This document shows positions 1-8,074 of a stretch of 64,000 nt of DNA, piece by piece. The stretch's first letter is position 1, and each line of letters begins with the position of its first letter. Both the position numbers and the translations under genes were made by a program. The notes beneath the pieces are model-generated. The model ran no database searches, had not been told where the DNA came from, and was given only the letters and a program-made list of their open reading frames with translations. Source of the stretch: Pedobacter insulae (GTDB lineage: Bacteria > Bacteroidota > Bacteroidia > Sphingobacteriales > Sphingobacteriaceae); assembly GCF_900113525.1 (NCBI RefSeq), contig NZ_FOPP01000004.1, forward strand, positions 1 through 64,000, given 5' to 3'.

Positions 1-282
1 AAAAGGAATAATCCCAGCTTTTTTATATAATTGTATGATCTTTTAAGTGGCACGGTTTGACCAAAATCACTGGCATCATCACTCCGAAATACTCATCTTC
101 GGAAAAGGCCGGGCAAAGAGGAAGAGAATTTATTAGGTGGACTATTGGAAAAGGCAGATTATGATGATCCTACGGTCATTGGAAAAAAGAGGAAGAAGAG
201 GCCAAAAGAGGAAAGGTCGCAAGATTTTAGCTTATAAAATGGAACAAAAAGATGGGTTTCCCCGAGTTTTTGTCGCGGCGGC
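1..282. other. left-edge stretch without a supported gene
   Basis: No start-to-stop gene can be supported here. On the + strand a frame ending in TAA near position 235 encodes a very basic and acidic tail (GKKRKKRPKEERSQDFSL at the end), open back only to a stop near position 57 and lacking an ATG. It could be the decayed 3' end of a gene lying to the left, or chance coding in purine-rich DNA. Nothing else is recognised before the arr stop codon. Confidence 0.3.
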
Positions 283-717
283 CTATTCCTCGATCACCAC
301 TCCTCCGTTCTCGCTTAGCTTTTGCAGTGCTTCTTTCATGGACCGGATCTGTTCTTCCGAATGTCCTTGCCATATGGTGACCTCTCCGACAACCTTGAAG
401 GGAGTAGTCGAGCGGTAGGACATCGTCGGATTGCCGGGGAATCTCTTATTGGTTACGTTGGGATCGTCCTCAAGCTCACCGGTCGCCTCTACCAGGTATA
501 TCCGCTGCTTTCCATCGCCCGCGGCAAGTTCCGCTCCCCAGACCGCTGCATTCAAAGTTGAAGCCAAGTAGATGTGTCGTAACTGTCTGTCTATGTAATT
601 TGACGTGTAGCCCGTGGAGATCAGATCGCCGATATTCAAGTCAGCTTTAGTTCCATGAAAAAATGTTTGCTTAAAAGGATCCTGTATGGGCGCATTTGCT
701 ATTTGTTGGCTCTCCAT
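283..717 (-). CDS. arr: rifamycin (rifampin) ADP-ribosyltransferase
   Basis: Arr enzymes move ADP-ribose from NAD+ to a hydroxyl on the ansa bridge of rifamycins and so inactivate the drug in the cytoplasm. The 144-residue length equals that of known Arr proteins. The family signatures run in order: FFHGTKADLNIGD near residue 20, WGAELAAGDG near 60, RIYLVEATG, EDDPNVTNKRFPGNPT near 85, SYRS, then VVGEVTIWQGHSEEQ near 115. It begins 2 bases after the stop of the upstream marR gene, so the two are probably translationally coupled. Regulation is probably by that MarR protein. The identification rests on motifs over the full length and is strong; whether it gives resistance in this host is not shown. 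Confidence 0.93.
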   Translation of the reverse strand: MESQQIANAPIQDPFKQTFFHGTKADLNIGDLISTGYTSNYIDRQLRHIYLASTLNAAVWGAELAAGDGKQRIYLVEATGELEDDPNVTNKRFPGNPTMSYRSTTPFKVVGEVTIWQGHSEEQIRSMKEALQKLSENGGVVIEE

Positions 718-719
718 GG

Positions 720-1175
720 TTATTTCTTTTGATTGATTGCTGCTAATTTTTTGTTCATCAGTTCCATGGCACCTGTAAAATATTTTGCAAGGACAGCCAG
801 CTCATCTTGGCTAAAACTGGACAGCAGTTCCTGTGTACCGGTTTTGAAATCTTCGTACAGAGGAAGGAGCAATGCGGTTATTTTTCTGATGTCCGGGACC
901 AGTATGATCTTTCTTCTGTCACGGCTGTCGGTCGATCTTCTGATGAGCTGTTTTTCCTCAAGGCGGTCGATCAGGTTGGTCACAGCGCCCGTTGTCAGTC
1001 CGGTAAAGACAGCTAGTTCGCCAGCGGTCATCTCTCCGCGCTGGAGAAAAAATCCTAGATATTTATGGTCTGTGCCGGCCATCCCGGCCTTGCGACCGAT
1101 AGCTTCATGCATCTGTATCGAGGTATAGGCAAACTGCTGGCTCATGCTGACCAGTCTTTCGACTTTTTCTTCCAT
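720..1175 (-). CDS. MarR-family transcriptional regulator
   Basis: A 151-residue winged-helix regulator of MarR type, probably a dimeric repressor that senses a small molecule. The DNA-binding segment is visible at about residues 45-100, with ELAVFTGLTTGAVTNLIDRL as recognition helix region and RSTDSRDRRKIILV as the wing, both classical for the family. It is the first gene of a two-gene operon with arr, 2 bases apart. Two adjacent 16-base copies of a TATCTTTATT-type site lie 7-41 bases upstream of its start, which suggests that it represses its own promoter and with it arr. The inducer is unknown; a rifamycin is one guess, made only from the neighbour. Confidence 0.9.
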   Translation of the reverse strand: MEEKVERLVSMSQQFAYTSIQMHEAIGRKAGMAGTDHKYLGFFLQRGEMTAGELAVFTGLTTGAVTNLIDRLEEKQLIRRSTDSRDRRKIILVPDIRKITALLLPLYEDFKTGTQELLSSFSQDELAVLAKYFTGAMELMNKKLAAINQKK

Positions 1176-1181
1176 AGCTTT

Positions 1182-1216
1182 TATCTTTATTGTAAAGTAT
1201 CTTTATTACAAAGATA
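1182..1216. promoter_or_regulatory. candidate MarR operator (direct plus inverted repeats)
   Basis: TATCTTTATTGTAAAG (1182-1197) is followed immediately by TATCTTTATTACAAAG (1198-1213). The second copy extends into a perfect 7-base inverted repeat, TATCTTT-N5-AAAGATA (1198-1216). MarR dimers usually bind imperfect palindromes of 16-20 bases overlapping their own promoter, and this lies directly before the marR start. Binding is inferred, not shown. Confidence 0.6.
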
Positions 1217-1362
1217 ATTGTTGTTGCTCAGTTTGGGAAATTATTTCAGTGCCAATTTTTGATTTATGTATATCTGTGCTGTAAATTAAAAGTTTAACGA
1301 TTTGTATTATTAAATAATGTTAAATTTATTTAGATTATATTCTTATAGTGTACCTTGATGCT

Positions 1363-2520
1363 ATGAAACGTAACCTGATCCTAGTCCTTATGCTATTTGG
1401 GCTATTTAACCAAAGTATAAAAGCACAATCTCCAATTTTACAAAAAGCTATTCAGCAGCTCAGCGCAATAAAAAATGTAAGCTATACCGAAAATAGGACG
1501 ACAAAAGATTTTTTCTCTGAGGAGTTAAGTAAGGAGATTTATGATGTTCATGTAAGCAATCAGCTAATGGAGAACAAGCGTGTAGAGCTGTTTGAGTTTT
1601 CTACTACCGGGAGTAAACTGGTATTTAATGGCTCTTCTTTTTTGCGACTACAGACTAAGAAGAAAACTTACGAGATCGATAATACACCCGACCCTTCATT
1701 GTACCAGCGCGAGTTTATGTTTGGATGGCTTAAACTCATGCAAAAGTTTATTGCAAATACGCCAGGCAAGGTAAAAATGTTAGCAGATACGCTGATCAAT
1801 GCTATTCCCTGTTATCATTTCAAGATCACTGAGAAGGATACTGTGATTAATAAAGAGCGTCAATACAGCATTTACGACATTTACCTTAATAAAAGCGGTT
1901 ACCTTCCGGTACGTACCAAAAAAAATATGCGGGGCGTACTGAGCAAGGGAGGTTATGAGGTGGAAGGGATGATTACGTATAGGCAAGAGCAGACTTTTTC
2001 CAATTATAAGGTTAACGATAAGAACTTTCCCGACTTAAGTGAATTTAAAATCCCGGTAGATTATAGTCCCGAGAAAAGCGAAGATGAAAAGCCGCTATTG
2101 GCAGCGGGAACCGAGGCTCCAGAATGGTCGCTTGTGAGTACTTCTGGCAAATTTTTATCGAGTAGGGAATTAAAAGGTAAAGTTATATTGATCGACTTTA
2201 CTTCGACTTCTTGTGTGGCTTGTATCCTTGCTGTTCCAACCATGAACAGCCTACATCAAAAATATGCAAATACAGAGGTTGAAGTGGTGAGTATAAACTC
2301 TTGGGAAAAGAAGGAAGCCGTTCTAAAGTTTGTAAAACAACATAAAGTAAGTTATCCAATTTTTGTTGACCCAAAGAAACTAGAAGAGAAATACAACGTA
2401 AGTAGTATCCCCACCTTTTACATCATTGATAGAAAGGGTAAGGTGGCTGCTTCATTTAGTGGTTACAGCGATAAACTGCAAGCTGAGCTCATCGCTAAAA
2501 TAGGAGAAATTAATAAATGA
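1363..2520 (+). CDS. TlpA-like thioredoxin-fold exported protein
   Basis: Signal peptide (MKRNLILVLMLFG...), then a Bacteroidota-specific N-terminal region of about 235 residues, then a TlpA/ResA-type thioredoxin domain from about residue 245 to the end. The redox site is SCVAC (Cys284 and Cys287) and the cis-Pro loop is SSIPTFYII further on. Such proteins act in the periplasm as disulfide reductases or in cytochrome maturation; the N-terminal part suggests binding of an unknown partner. The frame is open from a GTG at 1348, but the ATG at 1363 gives a proper signal peptide and is preferred. A small TfoX-like gene follows within about 22 bases. The exact substrate cannot be told. Confidence 0.82.
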   Translation: MKRNLILVLMLFGLFNQSIKAQSPILQKAIQQLSAIKNVSYTENRTTKDFFSEELSKEIYDVHVSNQLMENKRVELFEFSTTGSKLVFNGSSFLRLQTKKKTYEIDNTPDPSLYQREFMFGWLKLMQKFIANTPGKVKMLADTLINAIPCYHFKITEKDTVINKERQYSIYDIYLNKSGYLPVRTKKNMRGVLSKGGYEVEGMITYRQEQTFSNYKVNDKNFPDLSEFKIPVDYSPEKSEDEKPLLAAGTEAPEWSLVSTSGKFLSSRELKGKVILIDFTSTSCVACILAVPTMNSLHQKYANTEVEVVSINSWEKKEAVLKFVKQHKVSYPIFVDPKKLEEKYNVSSIPTFYIIDRKGKVAASFSGYSDKLQAELIAKIGEINK

Positions 2521-2542
2521 GAAATTGCTTGACCATACTGCC

Positions 2543-2893
2543 ATGAAAAGAGAATTTGATACACGGGCTGCGGACCAGGTCCGGGAAATGCTGATTGACC
2601 AAAAGGATGTTGCTGAAAAAGAAATGTTCAGCGGAATATGCTTTATGGTCGATGAAAAATTGTGCATCTGCGTGACCAAAGAAAATCTGCTGTGCAGGAT
2701 TGGAGAAGAAAAAGTCCTGACAGAGTTGGAAAAGGGTACTTGCAGTCAGATGGTGATGAACGGCAGGACAAGTAAGAATTTCGTGTATGTGCCAATTGCG
2801 GAAAATTTAAGGAAACAGGATTTAGCCTATTGGGTCAACCTTTGCCTGGAATATAATCCGATGGCCAAATCCTCTAAAAAGAAAAGCAAATAA
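2543..2893 (+). CDS. TfoX/Sxy N-terminal-domain protein
   Basis: About 116 residues, a stand-alone TfoX N-terminal domain. The typical features are KEMFSGICFMVDEKLCICV (the core beta hairpin), LLCRIGEE, and a C-terminal Lys/Ser-rich tail (KSSKKKSK). In gammaproteobacteria full TfoX controls competence, but stand-alone N-terminal domains occur widely in Bacteroidota without proven function. The ATG at 2543 is preferred over an in-frame TTG at 2525; it follows the TlpA-like gene at 22 bases and may be co-transcribed. No competence role is claimed. Confidence 0.8.
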   Translation: MKREFDTRAADQVREMLIDQKDVAEKEMFSGICFMVDEKLCICVTKENLLCRIGEEKVLTELEKGTCSQMVMNGRTSKNFVYVPIAENLRKQDLAYWVNLCLEYNPMAKSSKKKSK

Positions 2894-2903
2894 ATTTTCC
2901 CAG

Positions 2904-3404
2904 TTACTCGGGAGCGGTCATTCCCATTTCTGCCCACTCTTGCTTAGAAGGGCCGTAAAGACCGGGAACGGGTAAGCCCCAAAAGCGCATGATTACTGTC
3001 ATATGGCCACGATGGTGGCTCTGGTGGTTTATCAGTATACGCAATACTGTGCCTTTAGACCATTGATCCCCATACATGTCTACCATCTCCAGCAATGAAG
3101 AATCAGTCCATTTGGAATGTACTGCTTTAGCAATTTGAGCAGCATAATCTTCATATTTGACAGTCAGCTCCGCCATCGTGTCGGGCAGGGATTCATGTTC
3201 CAGCGGATCGGTTGTAAATAAACCTGCTTTGTGCCCCATTTCAGTTAGGGTTTGGGTCAGGTGCCAGCCCAGGCGTTCCAGCGAACGAACTTCAGGATGA
3301 ATAGTCTGCGCACGCAGTTCATCGGTTACGATCTTCAGAACTTTAGCAGTTCCTGCTGTTTCATATTCCCAGTCGGTCAAAAAATCATGGATGGTTCTAT
3401 ACAT
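2904..3404 (-). CDS. DinB/YfiT-like four-helix-bundle protein
   Basis: 166 residues with the DinB-superfamily pattern of helical bundle and three-histidine metal site: a His in LGWHLTQTL (about residue 48) and the HQSHHRGHM cluster (about residue 127). Members include thiol-dependent transferases and damage-inducible proteins of unknown reaction. The gene ends 10 bases from the stop of the convergent TfoX-like gene. Its promoter region carries two AT-rich inverted repeats. The reaction is not known. Confidence 0.8.
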   Translation of the reverse strand: MYRTIHDFLTDWEYETAGTAKVLKIVTDELRAQTIHPEVRSLERLGWHLTQTLTEMGHKAGLFTTDPLEHESLPDTMAELTVKYEDYAAQIAKAVHSKWTDSSLLEMVDMYGDQWSKGTVLRILINHQSHHRGHMTVIMRFWGLPVPGLYGPSKQEWAEMGMTAPE

Positions 3405-3454
3405 TTTAAAGAGATTAGTTTTTAAAATTAGTACGACAAATATAAAAATTAATA

Positions 3455-3505
3455 ACTAATATAATTAGTATTATTTAAAAGAAAAAAACTAAAAATATTA
3501 GTTTT
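3455..3505. promoter_or_regulatory. paired ACTAA/TTAGT palindromes in divergent promoter region
   Basis: Two perfect inverted repeats lie 50-100 bases upstream of the DinB start: ACTAAT-ATA-ATTAGT (3455-3469) and AAAACTAA-N5-TTAGTTTT (3485-3505). Another TTAGT occurs nearer the start (around 3415 and 3430). The repeated half-site suggests a dimeric regulator binding two or three times in the gap between the DinB gene and the rightward NTF2-like gene. No cognate regulator is encoded next to it. Confidence 0.4.
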
Positions 3506-3648
3506 GTTTACGTGTATGGAATGGCGTTCCGTAGTTTTGTAAAACCAAGTCTATCAGGCCCGTGAAGCCGAGGTGAACCTGACCTTTAGAGTGGCCTCTA
3601 AGCGGCTAATTTTATACCTTTGGAAATTAAGGTTATCAAAAAGAAGTT

Positions 3649-4014
3649 ATGGAAAGCGAAATACTGGATTTAGAAGCACAAATTGTTGCAGCCATTTTAA
3701 GCAGCGATGTAAAGGTATTGGACCAGTTGCTGCACGATCAGCTGGTATTTATCAATCATCTAGGTATGGCCCTTTCTAAACAGCAGGATCTGGCCCCGCA
3801 TATTAGCGGGGATTTGAAGATTACTCAGTTAAAAACTTCAGATCAGCAGGTGCATTCTTTCGGAAATACAGTTGTGGTTGTGGTTTCAAAAGAGATTAAA
3901 GGCAGCTATCTAAAACAGGAGTTCGAAAGCCATGTCAAATTTACCCGGGTCTGGCAACAGACTAACGGACAGTGGAAAGTGATCGCTGCAAGCAGTGTGC
4001 CTTTACAAATCTGA
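3649..4014 (+). CDS. SnoaL/DUF4440-like NTF2-fold protein
   Basis: 121 residues with the NTF2-like pattern: an N-terminal helix (LEAQIVAAILSSDVKVLDQLL), the HDQLVFINHLG strand-loop, and a C-terminal strand pair FTRVWQQTNGQWKVIAASS that is characteristic of DUF4440. Proteins of this fold bind small molecules or act as isomerase-like enzymes; no catalytic residue set can be assigned. No signal peptide. It stands alone between the DinB gene and the MerR gene. Confidence 0.78.
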   Translation: MESEILDLEAQIVAAILSSDVKVLDQLLHDQLVFINHLGMALSKQQDLAPHISGDLKITQLKTSDQQVHSFGNTVVVVVSKEIKGSYLKQEFESHVKFTRVWQQTNGQWKVIAASSVPLQI

Positions 4015-4123
4015 TAAAGAGGTTCAATACTGATCAGGGTCTTGATCCATTGATAAAAGCGGCCACCAGGAACGGTTCATTTATTTACCATGCATCAATC
4101 CACACCTGAAGGATAGCGCTGAC

Positions 4124-4900
4124 TTAGTGTAGCGAGGCGGAATAGATCGACATTGCCTCGCTGATAAATATTCTAAAATCTGGGTCAGTCTCACCACTTT
4201 CGCTGGTGAATCTTTCATCGGTCAGGTAGAGCTGCCCTAGACCTTGATAGGCCTCAGCCTGCTTGTCTACTGCCTGGTGGGTACCCCACAGTTTTCTTGT
4301 ATTTTGATAATGCTGGCCTACCAGTTCCTGCACAGTTTGGTTTGCGGGCTTTAAGTGCTTTAGCTGGTAGAGGGATTTGCCCAGCTCCTTTTGCCTTGAA
4401 ACCAATGCCTGCATAGCTTCCTTGCTGAGGCTTTTCAAATGGTTTTCTGCATGGGTTACCGCTTCTTCACCGTAGCTGCTGATGGCCTGGTTTCGGTAAT
4501 TTTGGGCCTCTTGCTCACTGAGCCCCTGATATAGATCTTCGAGGTTTAACATGGTTTTATTTTTTAGTGAAATAAGGGTTTGATTTAGCGTTTTCATTAA
4601 GGTATCGATCCGGCGTCTTTTGGCTTTTAGCAGGGTCTTATGGCCTTCCATGGCTTTGATCAGATCGAAGTTTGGATCGTCCAGGATGGCAAGTATCTGC
4701 TTTAAAGGGAAGTCAAGTTCCCTGTAAAACAGGATCTGTTGCAGGCGCAGCAGTTCGGACTCGCAATAGAGCCTGTACCGCGAACCAGTCCTTTGGGCTG
4801 GTTTAAGTAGGCCCATGTGATCATACAGGTGCAGGGTCTTGACTGTTACACCAGCGAGTTTGGCCAGTTGTTTTACCGAATAGTTGCTTTGCGTGCTCAT
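4124..4900 (-). CDS. MerR-family regulator with TipAS effector domain
   Basis: 258 residues. The N-terminal MerR winged helix (residues 8-76) reads YSVKQLAKLAGVTVKTLHLY and DHMGLLKPAQRTGSRYRLY; a helical linker follows (about 80-115), then a TipAS-type antibiotic-binding domain (about 130-258) with the usual EEAVTHAENHLKSLS-like helix. TipA-type activators are switched on by binding thiopeptides or other large drugs and open over-spaced promoters. The gene's own promoter here has that architecture, so autoactivation is likely. It may also act on the P-type ATPase upstream, but no matching site was seen there. Confidence 0.88.
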   Translation of the reverse strand: MSTQSNYSVKQLAKLAGVTVKTLHLYDHMGLLKPAQRTGSRYRLYCESELLRLQQILFYRELDFPLKQILAILDDPNFDLIKAMEGHKTLLKAKRRRIDTLMKTLNQTLISLKNKTMLNLEDLYQGLSEQEAQNYRNQAISSYGEEAVTHAENHLKSLSKEAMQALVSRQKELGKSLYQLKHLKPANQTVQELVGQHYQNTRKLWGTHQAVDKQAEAYQGLGQLYLTDERFTSESGETDPDFRIFISEAMSIYSASLH

Positions 4901-4919
4901 GTTCTTCTGATTACGCAGA

Positions 4920-4952
4920 CAAAGGTAGGCTATGACCTTAGGTAAGAGTCAA
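4920..4952 (-). promoter_or_regulatory. over-spaced promoter of the merR-tipAS gene
   Basis: On the minus strand TTGACT (4952-4947) is separated by 19 bases from TACCTTTG (4927-4920), a perfect match to the Bacteroidota -7 box TAnnTTTG. The spacer contains a dyad whose outer arms TGAC and GTCA lie at 4933-4936 and 4948-4951. The -7 box ends 19 bases before the start codon. A 19-base spacer with a central dyad is the classical MerR-type promoter. Confidence 0.6.
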
Positions 4953-4953
4953 G

Positions 4954-5395
4954 AACTATTTTCAAAAAAATGATTTTGGTCCATTATTTCTTAACATCAG
5001 GGCATGATTTTAGGAGTAGTCCGATTAAACAGTTGCGGTCAAATCGTTTTGGATACCTCCAATGCTTTGTAATAGTCGATGTGTTCCATTTTGAAACGAT
5101 TTGATCAAGGTATCTTCCTAAGGTACGAAGTAATTGACAATATAGGAAATCCACACGGTAAAGGGTGATGTACATCACTTGGGTTTTTGATATTGACCAG
5201 ATCGAAAGCCGAGCCGAACTTGACTAATCATCCGCTCAGGTGACGATCAATACTTTAACAAGGTTGTAAAAACGGAAATTTGTAATGTATGAACAATGGT
5301 AGCCTGCCTTACCTTGATGTAAACTGCAGCAAGCACGCGCTTAATTTCTAGAATGATTTGTGTATTTTTAACCCTAACAAAATTAGCCTTTCATC
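4954..5395. other. intergenic stretch with one inverted repeat
   Basis: About 440 bases between the MerR gene and the P-type ATPase. It contains an 11-base perfect inverted repeat, TCAAATCGTTT (5039-5049) and AAACGATTTGA (5094-5104), separated by 44 bases. A minus-strand frame of 64 codons across it has no recognisable family and no good start. The 5' control region of the ATPase must lie at the right end, but no clear promoter box is visible. Confidence 0.4.
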
Positions 5396-7903
5396 ATGTC
5401 CGTACAACATTTCAATATCAAGGGTCTCAACGACCAGCAGGTAGCGGTCTCTAGGGGTAAATTCGGGAACAATGCATTAAGCTATAAAAAAGAAGCGACC
5501 ATTTTAGATTCCATAAAGGGATTGGCTAAAGAACCGATGATTGCCCTACTTGTGATTGCATCGCTCATCTATTTTATAAACGGGCGAGCAAGCGATGGCT
5601 TTTTTTTGATATTGGCTATTGCTTTGATTGCTGCTATTTCCATTTATCAGGATTCTCGGAGCAGAAATGCGCTACAGAAACTGAAGAACTTTACCCAGCC
5701 TAACTGCAGGGTCATCCGAAATGGCTCGACAATTGAAATAAAGAGCGAGGAGATCGTGGTTGGCGATAGCTTGATCGTAGAAGAAGGAACCTCGGTGGTG
5801 GCCGATGGTATCATTGTGCATTCCAACGACTTTTCGGTAAACGAATCGGTACTAACAGGGGAATCCCTTCCTATTTTTAAAGATAAAACACATCTGGAGC
5901 CGTTTATCTATAAAGGTACCACGGTGGAAAGTGGCCTGGCTATCGTTAGGGTAACCCATGTTGGAAACCAAAGCCGCCTTGGTAAGATTGGAGTAAGTCT
6001 AGAGGCAATCAAGGAGGAAAAGTCTCCATTAGAAATTCAGATCAACACTTTTGTAAAAAAAATGGTGGTGATAGGAGCCTTGGTGTTCATGGTGGTCTGG
6101 GGCATTAACTATGTTGCTTCCCGTGACCTGTTGGAGAGTTTGCTCCAGGCCCTTACGCTGGCAATGAGCATTCTGCCCGAAGAAATTCCTGTGGCCTTTA
6201 CCGTCTTTATGGCTTTAGGTGCGTGGAGGTTGATGAAGATGCAGATCGTAGTCAAACAGATCAAAACGGTGGAAACTCTGGGCAGTGCTACGGTCATCTG
6301 TATCGACAAAACGGGGACCATAACTGAGAACAGAATGGCGCTGGCAAAGCTTTTCACACTATCGGGCCAACGTATTTCTACGCTGGGAGAGCTATTGGGC
6401 CCTCAGGAAAAGGAGTTGATTGAGACTGCCATGTGGGCAAGTGAACCCATCGCTTTCGATCCCATGGAGCTTGCCCTACACAAAGCTTATGGCGAGTTTG
6501 CCAAGGATGATGACCGCGCTGATTTTAAGATGGTACATGAGTATCCACTTGACGGAAAGCCGCCGATGATGACCCATGTTTTTAGGGACGAAAAGGGCAG
6601 ACAGATTGTAGCGGCCAAGGGAGCACCCGAGGCGCTGATGAACGTCTGCGATTTAACTGAAGTTGAAAAACAAAAAATTGAAGATGCTTTGCTAACAATC
6701 ACCAAAGAAGGGTACCGGGTTTTAGGTGTGGGACAATGTGAGTTTTCGGGCACTGATTATCCCAAAACGCAACAAGAGTTCCCCTTTGTATTAAAGGGAA
6801 TTGTCGCTTTCTATGATCCGCCAAAGGCGAATATCGCTAAAGTGATGCAGGATTTCTACCGGGCGGGAATTGCCGTGAAGATCTTGACCGGCGATAATTC
6901 GGCTACCACCCAGGCCATTGCCAAACAAATCTCTTTTAAAGGTGCAGATAAAAGTTTAACCGGTGAGCAACTGATGGGGATGTCTGAGATGGAGCTGCAA
7001 GACAAAGTAATGGAGACCACGATTTTTACACGCATGTTCCCTGAGGCCAAATTGCGAATCATTAATGCCCTAAAGGCAAATGGTCAGGTGGTAGCCATGA
7101 CTGGGGATGGAGTGAACGACGGTCCAGCTCTAAAAGCAGCCCATATTGGCATTGCAATGGGAAAAAAGGGAACCGAAATTGCCAAGCAGGCAGCTTCTTT
7201 GATTTTGTTGGAAGATGATCTTTCCAAGATGGTGATTGCGGTGGCCCAAGGCAGAAAAATCTACGCTAATTTGAAAAAGGCAATCCGGTATATCATTTCC
7301 ATCCATGTTCCCATTATGCTTACCGTCTTTCTTCCGCTGTTGCTGGGCTGGGAATATCCAAATATATTCTCTCCGGTTCAAGTTATTTTTTTAGAGCTGA
7401 TCATGGGACCCACCTGTTCGATTGTTTTTGAAAATGAACCGATAGAGAAAAACTCTATGCTGCACAAACCAAGGCCATTTAATGCTACTTTTTTTAATGG
7501 GAGGGAACTGGCGGTCAGTATCTTTCAGGGACTAGCCATTACCTGTGGAACATTGTTTGTCTATCGGTACGCTGCTGACCACTATTTCGGAGAATCATAT
7601 ACCCGTACCATGGTATTCACAGTGTTAATTGCAGCCAATGTTTTCCTGACTCTTCAAAGCCGCTCATTCTATTATTCGATTTTTACTACTTTAAGATATG
7701 AAAACCGCTTGGTGCCACTGGTTATTGCCCTTACGGTGTCCATCACAGGGCTGTTGTTGTTCGTTCCTTCTCTGACGGCATTTTTCGGCTTTGCTCGCCT
7801 TAGCGTTGTCCAAATACTGGGCTGTGTGTGTGTCGCATTTGTTTGTGTATTCTGGTACGAGCTTGTAAAGCTAGAAGGCAGGCAAAGAAAAGTTCGAGCA
7901 TAA
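5396..7903 (+). CDS. P-type cation-transporting ATPase (P2-like)
   Basis: 835 residues with the complete core of a P-type pump: actuator motif LTGES near residue 155, M4 motif PEEIP near 265, phosphorylation motif DKTGT with Asp304, nucleotide-binding KGAPEA near 407, hinge MTGDGVNDGPAL near 570, and a C-terminal block of six predicted membrane spans. There is no N-terminal heavy-metal-binding domain and no CPC motif, so it is not a copper- or zinc-type pump; the layout is nearest to Ca2+/P2-type ATPases. The M6 segment reads ELIMGPTCS, without the Asp that Ca2+ pumps use there, so ion specificity is uncertain. It stands alone, with no operon partner. Confidence 0.87.
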   Translation: MSVQHFNIKGLNDQQVAVSRGKFGNNALSYKKEATILDSIKGLAKEPMIALLVIASLIYFINGRASDGFFLILAIALIAAISIYQDSRSRNALQKLKNFTQPNCRVIRNGSTIEIKSEEIVVGDSLIVEEGTSVVADGIIVHSNDFSVNESVLTGESLPIFKDKTHLEPFIYKGTTVESGLAIVRVTHVGNQSRLGKIGVSLEAIKEEKSPLEIQINTFVKKMVVIGALVFMVVWGINYVASRDLLESLLQALTLAMSILPEEIPVAFTVFMALGAWRLMKMQIVVKQIKTVETLGSATVICIDKTGTITENRMALAKLFTLSGQRISTLGELLGPQEKELIETAMWASEPIAFDPMELALHKAYGEFAKDDDRADFKMVHEYPLDGKPPMMTHVFRDEKGRQIVAAKGAPEALMNVCDLTEVEKQKIEDALLTITKEGYRVLGVGQCEFSGTDYPKTQQEFPFVLKGIVAFYDPPKANIAKVMQDFYRAGIAVKILTGDNSATTQAIAKQISFKGADKSLTGEQLMGMSEMELQDKVMETTIFTRMFPEAKLRIINALKANGQVVAMTGDGVNDGPALKAAHIGIAMGKKGTEIAKQAASLILLEDDLSKMVIAVAQGRKIYANLKKAIRYIISIHVPIMLTVFLPLLLGWEYPNIFSPVQVIFLELIMGPTCSIVFENEPIEKNSMLHKPRPFNATFFNGRELAVSIFQGLAITCGTLFVYRYAADHYFGESYTRTMVFTVLIAANVFLTLQSRSFYYSIFTTLRYENRLVPLVIALTVSITGLLLFVPSLTAFFGFARLSVVQILGCVCVAFVCVFWYELVKLEGRQRKVRA

Positions 7904-8074
7904 AGGTTGGGGGTGTGAGATGAATAGCTTATCGGACCGGGGTGTCATTTCCGCTGATAAGGGAACGAGCATTTCGAAGACGTTAGTTTGGGCGTGCGTC
8001 TGGTGTTGGCGAGATAGCCATAGAGGTTTTAAAATCCAACAACCAGTAATTTCTTATCATTAAATATTTTGGGT

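Noticed and set aside
137..418. Plus-strand open frame of 93 codons over the arr 3' end
   Set aside because: It runs antisense through arr, has no family motif, and the arr frame is certain.
4984..5178. Minus-strand open frame of 64 codons in the gap before the ATPase
   Set aside because: No family pattern; it spans an inverted repeat and looks like chance coding.
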